Source: Pseudonocardia cypriaca (lineage in GTDB: Bacteria; Actinomycetota; Actinomycetes; Mycobacteriales; Pseudonocardiaceae). From it: 64,000 nucleotides of DNA. How positions within the stretch are numbered: position 1 is the stretch's first letter; each line of letters starts with the position of its first letter. Positions 32,944-40,818 of the stretch are shown piece after piece. A model generated the notes under the pieces. The model worked only from the letters and a program-made list of their open reading frames with translations. It was not told where the DNA came from and made no database searches. Made by a program: the position numbers and the translations under genes. The DNA lies in assembly GCF_006717045.1 (NCBI RefSeq), contig NZ_VFPH01000002.1, positions 2,542,001-2,606,000 of the forward strand. Direction: 5' to 3'.

Positions 32944-34497
32944 TCAGCTGGTTCGCCGGAGGATCGTGTAGCCCTCACCGTGCGCGACCGGCCGGTACGC
33001 CGGACCGAGTTCCTGCTCGATACCGGCCAGATCGGACGGACACGCGATCGCCTGGACGTACGGGTGGTCGGCGGCGATGGGCAGCACCGCGCCCGGCACC
33101 TCCGCCAGCGTGGGCGCGAGGACCGTCATCCCGCCCTCGGCCGGCCCCTCGGCTCGGACGATGGAGGTCTCCTCGACGTTGACCCTGGCCTGTCCGGTCT
33201 CGATCGCGTGGTCGACGCCGAACCACTTGAGCACGGGCACCCCGACGGACAACCCGGGCGCGGCCTCGCAGCCGTACCGCGACGGGACCGTCAGGTACAG
33301 CAGCGGCGCGCCGGCCGGAACGGCGGCGTCGGTGGCGGCGTCCACCCGCGCGATCCGGCCGCCGACGTCCACGTACTCGACGGCGTGCAGACCGAGGACG
33401 GCCACCACGAGGACCGCGGTCACCCCCGTCGCGGCCGGCCGCACGGCGCGGTACGGCAGCGCCGCGACGGCCAGCAGCAGCGCCGGCATGACGAACCGCT
33501 CGTCGGGCTTGATCAGGTCGTTGACCATGCTGACCGGCAGCACCAGCGCGATCCCGACGAGCAGGCCGGCCAGCCAGAGCACCGGCCTGCCCTCGAAGGC
33601 GGCCCGCAGCGCGGACCGGTCGAGCTGGAACAGGACCAGCGCCGCGAAGACCAGCACGAGCAGCACGTTGACCCAGAAGATCGGGAAGACCGGGGGGAAC
33701 GGGTCGAGCCGCAGGAAGGGCTGGAGCGTCTCGCTGAGGGAGATCGCCTTGTCGAACCACGACGTGTAGAGCACGACGCCCGTCCCGCCGTGCTCCGCCA
33801 GCACGTACCAGGCCGCCAGTACGACGCCGGGGAGGACCGTGCCGACCAGCGGCAGGGCCCGGCGACCGCGGCCGGTGCGCGCGAGGACGAGCACGTGCAC
33901 CAGGACGGCCAGCACACCGATCCCCCAGGCCAGCAGGTGTGACAGGTAGAGCACCACGCCGAGGACGCCCAGCAGCACCAACGTCCGCCGGCCCGGCCCG
34001 CCCTGCGCGGCGACCGCCTGGTGCAGCACCGCGACGACGACGAACACGAGGGCCATCCCGACCATGAAGCTGAGGTAGCCCTTGTAGAGGTAGAACCCAG
34101 GAGCCCACAGGAAGCCCAGGTACTCGATCGCCGTCGGCCTGCCCTGCAGCGTGCGCACGAGATATCCGAAGGAACCGGCGAAACCGAGCACGGTGAGGAC
34201 GACGAACAGCTGCCCGGCGGCCTCGATGGGCAGGAACACGTTGAGCGCGCCGATGCCGAGCGGCGCGGCGAGGTTGGGCACCGGCACGGGGTCGAGCGAG
34301 TAGGCACCTGCGAAACCGGTGGCGTCGGCCCCCCCGAACAGCAGGTCCGCCACCACGTGCCCCTGGAAGAGCCACTGGTAGTAGTCGTAGAACGGGAGGA
34401 AGTGCGAGCTGTAGAGCGCGCCGACCGTTGCGGCGGTCAGGACGAGCCAGATCACGGCACCGTCGAGACGGAGGCCCGGGCGGACTGACATCGGCAT
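32944..34497 (-). CDS. Polytopic membrane protein, glycosyltransferase-C-like
   Basis: This 517-aa protein has about 11 membrane helices over residues 1-370 and an extracytoplasmic C-terminal domain (about 380-517). An extracytoplasmic loop after helix 1 contains HFLPFYDYYQWLFQG with an Asp. That is the place where GT-C glycosyltransferases keep a catalytic acidic residue. I assign it to GT-C-like proteins with caution. The C-terminal domain includes SRYGCEAAPGL and AIACPSDLAG with one Cys each. Two ATG codons (34497 and 34491) are possible starts after GGAG. Confidence 0.6.
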   Translation of the reverse strand: MPMSVRPGLRLDGAVIWLVLTAATVGALYSSHFLPFYDYYQWLFQGHVVADLLFGGADATGFAGAYSLDPVPVPNLAAPLGIGALNVFLPIEAAGQLFVVLTVLGFAGSFGYLVRTLQGRPTAIEYLGFLWAPGFYLYKGYLSFMVGMALVFVVVAVLHQAVAAQGGPGRRTLVLLGVLGVVLYLSHLLAWGIGVLAVLVHVLVLARTGRGRRALPLVGTVLPGVVLAAWYVLAEHGGTGVVLYTSWFDKAISLSETLQPFLRLDPFPPVFPIFWVNVLLVLVFAALVLFQLDRSALRAAFEGRPVLWLAGLLVGIALVLPVSMVNDLIKPDERFVMPALLLAVAALPYRAVRPAATGVTAVLVVAVLGLHAVEYVDVGGRIARVDAATDAAVPAGAPLLYLTVPSRYGCEAAPGLSVGVPVLKWFGVDHAIETGQARVNVEETSIVRAEGPAEGGMTVLAPTLAEVPGAVLPIAADHPYVQAIACPSDLAGIEQELGPAYRPVAHGEGYTILRRTS

Positions 34498-34757
34498 CCC
34501 GGCATGCTCCGCCCGGGTCGCTGTGGGTTCCCTGAACCCGTCACCCGGACGCGGTTCAGGCCTTCGGTGGCGCCGCGCATCGTGCGGGGCCGCCAGGAGG
34601 CACTGACAAGGCAGACCCGGAGCCAAGAGGCAGAACGCCCGACTCGCCGTGTCGGTGAGTTCGACTCGCCGGGGTGGGGTCAGCCGTTCTTCGCGATGTC
34701 GGCGGGTGCGGAGCCTCGCCGGAATCGGCGCACCATCGGCCGTGTGCGGCGGCGCCG

Positions 34758-35474
34758 TCAGTCGGCTCTCGGCCCGCTCAGGTAGGCGTCGAGTGCGGCG
34801 GCGCCGGCGAGCATGGCGCGGCCTCTGCCCGAGAGGCGGGCCTGCCAGTCGCGGAGCGCCGACTCGAGCGGTGCGACGCCGCCGGCGGAGCGGACCTGCG
34901 CGACCAGCGGGGCGATCTGCTCCAGCAGGTACCCGCCCCGTCTGAGCTGGTGGACGAGCTGGGCGTCGCGCACGTCGGCCGAGCCGTAGACGCGGTAGCC
35001 GGTCTGCGGGTCGCGGCGCGGCAGCACCAGGCCGGCCCGTTCCCATTTGCGCAGGGTGGCCGGGCGGATGCCGAGCTTCCTGGAAAGGGGTCCGACGAAC
35101 GTCTCGCCGCGTTCCTCGGGCACGGGTTCCAGGTCGCGAAGCGCGGCTTCGACGGCCCGGAGGGTGCGGCGGTCATCGAGGAGCTGGGCATGGCTCTCGT
35201 CGATGAGCCGGAACGCGTCCTCGGTGTCGTCCCGGTTGACCGCCTGCATGATCGACGTGGCCGTCGAGTGGCCGTGCCCGCGCACGAGGGCCAGGAACGC
35301 GCGCAGCGCTTGCGCGTGCAGCGGCGTGTAGGTGCGGTAGCCGTGGGGGGTGCGGGCGGCCGCCGGCAGGATCCCGGCCGCCTCGTAGTTCCGCACCGCC
35401 TGGGTGGACAGGCCGTGCTCGCGCGCGAGGTCGACCGGCCTGAGCCGTTCCCGGCCTTGAAGGTTTCGCCGCAC
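34758..35474 (-). CDS. TioE-family regulator with two MerR-type HTH domains
   Basis: The protein is about 238 aa. It contains two MerR helix-turn-helix domains: RPVDLAREHGLSTQAVRNYE with GYRTYTPLHAQALRAFLALV near the N-terminus, and LSRKLGIRPATLRKWERAGL with GYRVYGSADVRDAQLVHQLR in the second half. Double-MerR proteins of this kind are named after TioE. I prefer GTG 35474. A TTG at 35516 would extend the protein across an obvious operator-like palindrome. It is divergent from an immunity-like gene, and the pair recurs in actinobacteria. Confidence 0.82.
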   Translation of the reverse strand: MRRNLQGRERLRPVDLAREHGLSTQAVRNYEAAGILPAAARTPHGYRTYTPLHAQALRAFLALVRGHGHSTATSIMQAVNRDDTEDAFRLIDESHAQLLDDRRTLRAVEAALRDLEPVPEERGETFVGPLSRKLGIRPATLRKWERAGLVLPRRDPQTGYRVYGSADVRDAQLVHQLRRGGYLLEQIAPLVAQVRSAGGVAPLESALRDWQARLSGRGRAMLAGAAALDAYLSGPRAD

Positions 35475-35498
35475 CGTCCCACTGCTGCCGCCGAGAAG

Positions 35499-35525
35499 TT
35501 CCAACCGTCGGTTCAACGATACTGT
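35499..35525. promoter_or_regulatory. Operator-like palindrome and divergent promoter region
   Basis: AACCGTCGGTT (palindromic around its centre) sits inside a wider TTCCAACCGTCGGTTCAA and lies directly upstream of a TACTGT -10 box (35520-35525). That box ends 7 nt before GTG 35533. The arrangement fits a MerR-type site controlling both divergent genes. Confidence 0.5.
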
Positions 35526-35532
35526 TCAGGCG

Positions 35533-36084
35533 GTGGACATGGCTGACGAGGGCTCGACGATCGAGCTCGGCATCGCCGAGCTGCGCGAGGTCACCGGCTT
35601 CGCCGTGGCCTGCGCCGAACCCGCGGTGGCGATCTTCGAGCGCGACTGCCCGGATGATCCGCGGGTGCTGGCCGTGCTCGAAGAGGCACGCAGGTTCGCG
35701 GCCGGAGGCAGGCGGACGAAGGCGTTGCGGGTGACCGCACTGGCAGCGCACCGGGCAGCACGGACGGCTCGCGACACCGGACACGGGGCCGCAGCCGAAG
35801 CGGCGCACTCCGCCGGTGCCGCCGGAGCAGCGGCGTACCTCCACCCGCTGGCGAGGTCCACCCAGGTCCTGCACATCCTCGGGTCGGCCGCCCACGCGGC
35901 GCGAGCACTGGAGATCGACGCGGGCGAGGACCGCGGCGTCGGCGCCGAGCGCATCGAGAAGGCACGAGGCCTGGCCGGACCCATCGTCGTGCGCGTCCTG
36001 CTGCGATATCCGAACGCGCCGGGTGGTCGCGGGCGGGTGGGAGAGCTGGCGCGGGAACTGGACGCCTCGTTGCGGCGGCCGTGA
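35533..36084 (+). CDS. Putative immunity-like protein (Imm-5-like family), TioE partner
   Basis: The 183-aa protein is helical and Ala-rich, with recurring segments LREVTGFAVACAEPAVAIFE, RTKALRVTALAAHRAARTAR and STQVLHILGSAAHAARALEI. I recognise it as the family annotated as putative immunity protein or misnamed exonuclease SbcC, which is often paired with TioE regulators. No toxin gene is visible nearby, so the name should not be taken as function. GTG 35533 is 7 nt after TACTGT, so leaderless translation is likely; ATG 35539 is the alternative. Confidence 0.65.
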   Translation: MDMADEGSTIELGIAELREVTGFAVACAEPAVAIFERDCPDDPRVLAVLEEARRFAAGGRRTKALRVTALAAHRAARTARDTGHGAAAEAAHSAGAAGAAAYLHPLARSTQVLHILGSAAHAARALEIDAGEDRGVGAERIEKARGLAGPIVVRVLLRYPNAPGGRGRVGELARELDASLRRP

Positions 36085-36111
36085 GCAGCGGAATGAGCGC
36101 CGGCTGCGGCA

Positions 36112-36990
36112 CTACGGCTCTCGTGAGGACCGGCTCGCCTCGACGTCGGCGCGCCACTGCCGCCAGCCGGTGAAGTTCCCGCTTCCCGGTGTGGCCGGGG
36201 TCGCCACGTGCTCGAACGGGGAGAGGTGCGGCGCGGATCCCTGCCCCGGGTCGAGCAACCGCTCGCACAGCCGCAGGTCCGCCTCGAGCGAGGGGCCCGC
36301 ACCGACCACCCGATCACCGGTCGGCGTGAAGTAGGAGACCCGCGCACTCCGCGCCGCCGCCACCGCCCGAACCTGGTCCGGCTCGAGCACGTCCCGTTCG
36401 TCCTTCGCGATGAACGGCGTGTGCCAGTCACCCTCGGCGACGGATCGAGGGGTGGAGCCCGCCAGGGCGTCCCGCATGGCCGCGGCAGCGTCGAAGATCG
36501 GCAGGTACGCCAGTGGAGCGCCGGCCTCGTCGGTGGCGAGACGCTGGTCGAAGAAGTTGTCCCACTCCGTGCTGGAGACGACCACGGTGTGCATCAGGTA
36601 CGGCTCGAGAATCCGGTTGACCTCCTGCTTGTGCACACCGAGCTCCAGCCCGGCCCGCGCCTGGCGCACCGCGGTCTCCACGCTCTCCATCCACCACTCG
36701 AGCACGTCCGCCCACTGCGGCGAGCCCGGCTCGATGAACTCGTGCGCGTTCATCCCGGGCTTGTTCACCGAGAACGCCCGCGGCACGTACGGCGAGCGCT
36801 GGACGTACTCGATCATCCGCTTGACGGGGACGGCCCGCGAGGATGCCGAGTTGCGGGAGAAGACCCGGTGGGTGTTCAGCTCGGCCAGCGCGGAACGCGG
36901 CAGCGTCACGACCATCGTGGTCAGCCGGTCACCCGCCTCGTTGACCGAGTCCGCGACGACCTCCGCGTTCACCTGCGTGACCTCTGGCAA
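36112..36990 (-). CDS. thyX: FAD-dependent thymidylate synthase ThyX (variant motif)
   Basis: The 292-aa flavoprotein would methylate dUMP using methylenetetrahydrofolate and FADH2. The ThyX motif RHRx7S appears as THRVFSRNSAS, with Thr replacing the first Arg but His-Arg and Ser conserved. FAD/dUMP contacts are suggested by LGVHKQEVNRILEPYLMHTV and SSTEWDNFFDQR. It is about 40 residues longer than typical ThyX. This long, SRNSASSRA-type subgroup is found in phages and actinobacteria and may be a second, accessory thymidylate synthase. The start appears to be TTG 36990; GTG 36972 is the alternative. Confidence 0.85.
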   Translation of the reverse strand: MPEVTQVNAEVVADSVNEAGDRLTTMVVTLPRSALAELNTHRVFSRNSASSRAVPVKRMIEYVQRSPYVPRAFSVNKPGMNAHEFIEPGSPQWADVLEWWMESVETAVRQARAGLELGVHKQEVNRILEPYLMHTVVVSSTEWDNFFDQRLATDEAGAPLAYLPIFDAAAAMRDALAGSTPRSVAEGDWHTPFIAKDERDVLEPDQVRAVAAARSARVSYFTPTGDRVVGAGPSLEADLRLCERLLDPGQGSAPHLSPFEHVATPATPGSGNFTGWRQWRADVEASRSSREP

Positions 36991-37095
36991 CCCCGACCCC
37001 CATGCCTCCGACCGCTAACAGCCCTGTGACCTGCAAGAACATATCAGCGGTCGCGACGAGGGAGCCGACCCGGTGCACGTGGGCGGCGCTTCGGG

Positions 37096-37446
37096 TCAGC
37101 CGGCGGAGGACAGGGCGAGCGAGGCGACGGCCAACGCGAGGAAGCCTCCCGGCACGGCGATGTTGTTGTACACGCGGGCGGCCACGTGAGTGACGATCGC
37201 CCCGACGAAGAACAGCACGAGCCCGGCCGCGGCGGCGACGCCGATCAACTCGACCCCCGCGAGGCCGAGGAGGAGCCCGACGGCGCCCGCCGCTTTGAGC
37301 GTGGCGAGCACCGGGAGCCAAGACCGCGGGACGCCCACCTCCGCCATGTTGGCGAGGACGTATCTGACCTGCAGGAAGTCCGCTACTGCGATCGACAGGT
37401 TGGCCGCGGCCGTGATCACCGACACGATGACGTACGCGATGTACAT
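37096..37446 (-). CDS. DoxX-like membrane protein
   Basis: The 116-aa protein has four membrane helices and DoxX-like segments (LATLKAAGAVGLLLGLAGVE, IVTHVAARVYNNIAVPGGFL). DoxX-like proteins are linked to quinone or redox processes in membranes, but this short branch is uncharacterised. It follows the ABM-like gene by 13 bp on the same strand; both diverge from a LysR regulator that probably controls them. Confidence 0.8.
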   Translation of the reverse strand: MYIAYVIVSVITAAANLSIAVADFLQVRYVLANMAEVGVPRSWLPVLATLKAAGAVGLLLGLAGVELIGVAAAAGLVLFFVGAIVTHVAARVYNNIAVPGGFLALAVASLALSSAG

Positions 37447-37459
37447 CCTGACCTCCGCG

Positions 37460-37765
37460 TCAGTCGAACAAGCGGTACGAACCGAGGACCTCGAACGGTG
37501 TCGGTGTCGGTGCCGCACCCACGGCCCACTTCGCCACCGTGGCCTGCAACTGCCGCGCCTCCGCGATGCCGGGCAGCGGGTTCTCGACACCGGCAGCCAG
37601 CTCCACGAGCGCGACGAACTCCGTGGAGCCGGTGCGGTGCAGGTAGGCGTACCGGATGTCGTCGGGTTGCTGCGCCTGCACCGCCGCGAACGCCGTCTCG
37701 ATCGCCTCCACCACTTCGGCGACGCCCTCGTCGGCCACCCGGTACTGAACCACCAGGACGGGCAT
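37460..37765 (-). CDS. ABM-like dimeric alpha/beta-barrel protein
   Basis: The 101-aa product has the pattern of an antibiotic-biosynthesis-monooxygenase-like barrel: VLVVQYRVADEGVAEVVEAI, then IRYAYLHRTGSTEFVALVEL and a C-terminal EVLGSYRLFD. The activity is unknown. ATG 37765 follows a GGGAGAT ribosome site. It is the first gene of a two-gene unit with the DoxX-like gene, divergent from LysR across 100 bp containing a palindrome. Confidence 0.7.
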   Translation of the reverse strand: MPVLVVQYRVADEGVAEVVEAIETAFAAVQAQQPDDIRYAYLHRTGSTEFVALVELAAGVENPLPGIAEARQLQATVAKWAVGAAPTPTPFEVLGSYRLFD

Positions 37766-37840
37766 GGCATCTCCCTCGGCTCTTCCTGCAGACCTGATCG
37801 CGTGCTGACCAAGCCTCGCGAAACGCCGAAAGGGCGTCCA

Positions 37841-37859
37841 ATACCTGCAGGTATAACCT
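37841..37859 (+). promoter_or_regulatory. LysR autoregulatory site overlapping a leaderless promoter
   Basis: ATACCTGCAGGTAT (37841-37854) is a perfect 14-bp palindrome of the LysR-box type. It runs directly into the -10 box TAACCT (37854-37859), which ends 6 nt before the lysR ATG. A regulator bound here would block its own transcription. Confidence 0.65.
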
Positions 37860-37865
37860 GGCGGC

Positions 37866-38777
37866 ATGGACGTCGACACGCGGCTCCTGCGCTACTTCGC
37901 GGCGGTTGCCGAAGAAGGCAACCTCACCCGTGCCGCGGCGCGGCTGTTCGTGTCCCAGCCGGCGCTGACCAAACAGGTCAAGCAGCTCGAGGCTCAGCTC
38001 GGCGTCCAGCTCTTCGTGCGATCCCGTACCGGAATGGTCCTCACCGAGCCGGGGCGCGCGTTGGCGGCGCGAGTGCCGGCGCTACTGGCGGGCTGGGAGG
38101 AGGTCGTGCGGGAGACCAAGGGCGCGGCCAGCCGCATCGCGAGCGTCCTGCGGGTGGGGTTCCTGGCCAACGGCGCCAACGAGGCAACGCCGCGGATCAT
38201 CAGCTCGTTCACCCGCCGACGACCCGGCTGGCGGGTGGACATGCGGCAGGCGGCGTGGTCCGACCCCACCGGAGGCCTGACGGACGGCGACGTCGACGCG
38301 GCCCTGCTCCGGCTACCGTTCCCCGGCCAGGACGGGATGCGGGTGGCGGAGCTCCTCACCGAACCGCGCTGGGTGGCGCTCCCGTCCGCCCACCCTCTCG
38401 TCGCACGCGACGAGATCCCGTTCCACGAGCTGTGGGACGAGCCGTTCGTGGCCGCCCCGGCCGCGACCGGCTGGTGGCGGGACTACTGGCTGGCCACCGA
38501 CGAACGCGACGGTCACCCGGTCCGCGTCGGCGCCGTCACGGAGCACCCCGACGAGTGGCTCAGCGCCATCGCCAACGGCTACGGCATCGCCCTCGCGCCC
38601 CGGTCCGCTGCACGCTTCTACGCCCGCCCGGGCGTCGCCTACCGGCCGGTGACCGGGGTGAGCCCCAGCCGCGTCGGCGTCGCGTGGGCGCCGTCCGCGG
38701 ACGCCGACCCGGTCGTCCAGGACTTCGTCCGCTGCTGCCTCGAGGACGCAGGACTCGGGCCCGAGGAGGGTCGGTAG
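37866..38777 (+). CDS. LysR-family transcriptional regulator
   Basis: The 303-aa protein has the N-terminal winged HTH (RLLRYFAAVAEEGNLTRAAA, LFVSQPALTKQVKQLEAQLG) and a periplasmic-binding-like effector domain from about residue 90 (VLRVGFLANGANEATPRIIS). The effector is unknown. ATG 37866 is 6 nt after TAACCT, so the mRNA is probably leaderless. It is divergent from the ABM/DoxX pair and shares the intergenic palindrome with it, the classical LysR arrangement. Confidence 0.92.
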   Translation: MDVDTRLLRYFAAVAEEGNLTRAAARLFVSQPALTKQVKQLEAQLGVQLFVRSRTGMVLTEPGRALAARVPALLAGWEEVVRETKGAASRIASVLRVGFLANGANEATPRIISSFTRRRPGWRVDMRQAAWSDPTGGLTDGDVDAALLRLPFPGQDGMRVAELLTEPRWVALPSAHPLVARDEIPFHELWDEPFVAAPAATGWWRDYWLATDERDGHPVRVGAVTEHPDEWLSAIANGYGIALAPRSAARFYARPGVAYRPVTGVSPSRVGVAWAPSADADPVVQDFVRCCLEDAGLGPEEGR

Positions 38778-38800
38778 CCCAGCCCGGTTCCGGGCGTGGG

Positions 38801-39235
38801 TCACGCCGGGGCGGTCCTCTCCAGGATCTCCAGGTAGTGCGGGTTGTACATGATGCCCAGGATGTTGCCGAAGGGATCGACGACGGACGCGATCACGAAG
38901 CCCGACTCCGGCTCGGGTGGGGGCGGCATCGGCGTGATGGGCTGGTACTCGGTGGCGCCCATCGACAGCAGCCTGCTGAATGCCGCCTCGATGTCGTCCA
39001 CGTGCCAGTTCATCACGACCCCGCCCGGGGTGGTCGCCGCGCCTCCCGGGGCGAATCGGCGGTCGAGCAGCCCCAGCTCGGCCTGGTAGTCGCCGATGCG
39101 GAACTCGACATAGGCGGGCGGCCCGTCGACGGGGCGCACGAAGTACGGCTCGACGCCCAACAGCTCCGTGTACCACCGCGTCGCCGCCGGCATGTCGTCG
39201 GCCCAGTAGGTGATCGTGCAGAAACCTCGCAACAC
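38801..39235 (-). CDS. VOC-family (glyoxalase/dioxygenase-like) protein
   Basis: The 144-aa protein has two beta-alpha-beta-beta-beta modules: FCTITYWADDMPAATRWYTE with AYVEFRIGDYQAELGLLD, and VVMNWHVDDIEAAFSRLLSM with IASVVDPFGNILGIMYNPHY. Several metal-ligand positions of glyoxalase I are hard to assign, so it may be a non-catalytic or resistance protein. GTG 39235 is chosen because AAGGAG lies 8 nt upstream. It is divergent from the WYL regulator, probably its controller. Confidence 0.82.
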   Translation of the reverse strand: MLRGFCTITYWADDMPAATRWYTELLGVEPYFVRPVDGPPAYVEFRIGDYQAELGLLDRRFAPGGAATTPGGVVMNWHVDDIEAAFSRLLSMGATEYQPITPMPPPPEPESGFVIASVVDPFGNILGIMYNPHYLEILERTAPA

Positions 39236-39267
39236 GACAGCGCTCCTTCCTCGATGACGACCCCTAC

Positions 39268-39287
39268 TGTCACAGCGGTACATGACA
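39268..39287. promoter_or_regulatory. TGTCA-N10-TGACA operator between VOC and WYL genes
   Basis: Perfect inverted half-sites TGTCA (39268-39272) and TGACA (39283-39287) are two helical turns apart in edge-to-edge span. They lie between the divergent VOC and WYL-regulator genes, where the regulator is expected to bind. Confidence 0.5.
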
Positions 39288-39321
39288 CCCTTCGTCATAT
39301 AGCGGAGGAAGTTTCCGGGAC

Positions 39322-40320
39322 ATGAGATCCGACCGGCTGCTCTCGATCATGCTGCTGCTGCAGACCCACGGGCAGCTGCCCGCCGGCGAGCTGGCCGCGC
39401 GGTTGGAGGTGTCGGTCCGCACGATCATGCGGGACGTGGAGGCCCTGTCCGCGGCCGGCGTTCCCGTCTACACGGTGCGCGGCCCGCACGGCGGCATCGC
39501 CCTGCTGCCCGGCTTCCGCACCGACGTCACCGGGCTGACCGCGGACGAGTCCCGCGCCCTCTTCGTCCTGCTCTCCGGCAGCGCCCACGCCGATCTCGGC
39601 CTCGGCCAGGCCATCGGGTCCGCGCTGCGGAAGGTGATGGCCGCACTGCCCGCGCCGCACCGGCCGGGCGCCGACCTGGCCAGCCGTCGCATCCTCATCG
39701 ACCCGGCCCGCTGGAGCGGGACACCCGGGCCGGAACGTGCCGCCGACGAGCTGGTCGTGTTCCAGCAGGCCGTCTTCACCGACCGGCGCCTGCGGATGCG
39801 CTACCGGCACCGCCGCGACAACCGCGTCCGCTCCTACACCCTCGACCCGTACGGCCTGGTCAACAAGGCCGGTGTCTGGTACCTCGTCGCCGACCACCGC
39901 GGCGAACCCCGGCTCTTCCGCACCGACCGCGCACTGTCCGCCGGCATCGTCGACGAGCCCGTCCAGCGCCGTGACGGCCTGGAACTGGCGGAGGTGTGGG
40001 ACACCCTCCGGCGCAGCATCGACGACATCCCCGCTCCGCTCGCGGTCACCGTCAGCGTGCGACGCGAGGTCCTGGCCAAGCTCCTCCGCGTCCACGAGGC
40101 CGACCTGGCCCCGCCCCCGGCCGACGGCCGGGCCCGTGAAGCCATCGGCGGTCCGGAACGGGAGATCGTCGAGCTGCGCTTCCGCTCCCTGGTCGCAGCC
40201 GAGGCGCTCCTCGCGTTCGGCCCTGATGTCAAGGTGCTCGCCCCGGACGAACTGCGCCAGACCCTCGCCGCCAAGGCGGCCGAAACCGCCGCGCTCTACG
40301 GCACCGTCGAAGACGGTTGA
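39322..40320 (+). CDS. YafY-type HTH/WYL-domain transcriptional regulator
   Basis: The 332-aa regulator has a DeoR-like HTH (RLLSIMLLLQTHGQLPAGEL, VSVRTIMRDVEALSAAGVPV) and a WYL domain (about 140-220: RLRMRYRHRRDNRVRSYTLD, GLVNKAGVWYLVADHRGEPR). A WCX-like C-terminus follows. The conserved WYL triad is seen as VWYL. Such proteins repress adjacent VOC or oxidoreductase genes in response to unknown ligands. ATG 39322 has GGAGGAAG upstream. Its 3' end borders the eroded tRNA element. Confidence 0.9.
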   Translation: MRSDRLLSIMLLLQTHGQLPAGELAARLEVSVRTIMRDVEALSAAGVPVYTVRGPHGGIALLPGFRTDVTGLTADESRALFVLLSGSAHADLGLGQAIGSALRKVMAALPAPHRPGADLASRRILIDPARWSGTPGPERAADELVVFQQAVFTDRRLRMRYRHRRDNRVRSYTLDPYGLVNKAGVWYLVADHRGEPRLFRTDRALSAGIVDEPVQRRDGLELAEVWDTLRRSIDDIPAPLAVTVSVRREVLAKLLRVHEADLAPPPADGRAREAIGGPEREIVELRFRSLVAAEALLAFGPDVKVLAPDELRQTLAAKAAETAALYGTVEDG

Positions 40321-40818
40321 GGGCGCGAGAAGCCGAGGTCGGATCGCGGTGCCCCCGGTGGGATTCGAACCCACACAGCGACCCTTTCAAGGGGAAGGCC
40401 GGCCCCGCCAACACAATGCTTTGACCTGCGTAAACCTATCAGCGGCTGTGCCAACGGGGCCGACCTGGACATCACTTGGGCACGGCGCCCGGCTTGGGGC
40501 GTTCCGCCGGTGGCCGGGCACGACGGCGCGGAGCGCGGCGTCGTGGAGGCGCGGATGGCTGCGGATCGAGCGCGTCTCGCCGCGCGCCCGGTGCTTGAGC
40601 TGTCGCTTTTCGCGGCGCACCGCTGTCTGTCCAGGCCGCCCCAGCCGTCGGCGTCGAGAACTCGATGAGGAGTTCGCACCAACCTGACGGGGGCAGGAGA
40701 GGGTTCGAGCGGCGCCAGGCCCACGACCTCTACCGCACCGGGGGCCAGTCGTGAGCGGCGACGCGAGCCCGCCGACGGCGCGGAGCTCCCGCCCGGGGCC
40801 TCGCAGCCCGACGTCGGT
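40321..40818. other. Gene-poor left part of the eroded tRNA-flanked element
   Basis: After the tRNA 3'-half copy these bases show no reading frame with normal codon bias on either strand, and no recognisable integrase remains. The string ACTTGGGCACG (about 40483) recurs near 41823 on the other side of the element. A TGACCTGCGTAAAC string near 40432 resembles TGACCTGC strings at 37028 and 41651. Confidence 0.45.
40341..40394 (-). repeat. Truncated tRNA 3' half, direct repeat of the tRNA-like gene
   Basis: These 54 bases match 41943-41996 at 52 positions. They contain the complete T-arm, variable region, anticodon 3' stem and acceptor 3' strand of the tRNA-like gene, but no matching 5' half follows. 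In this copy the anticodon loop reads CTTGAAA (UGA) instead of CTTAAAA (UAA). This is the expected structure of an attachment-site duplicate left by tRNA-directed integration. Confidence 0.8.

Noticed and set aside
34639..34671. A fifth, decayed copy of the 22-bp palindrome array (CCGACTCGCCG and TCGACTCGCCG, 22 bp apart).
   Set aside because: Only two poor units exist, and the second also looks like a tRNA T-arm stem-loop (GGTGA-GTTCGAC-TCGCC). The evidence is too weak to count it as either.
35475..35516. TTG 35516 as start of the TioE-type regulator.
   Set aside because: It would place the N-terminal codons inside the palindrome and divergent promoter; GTG 35474 gives the usual family length.
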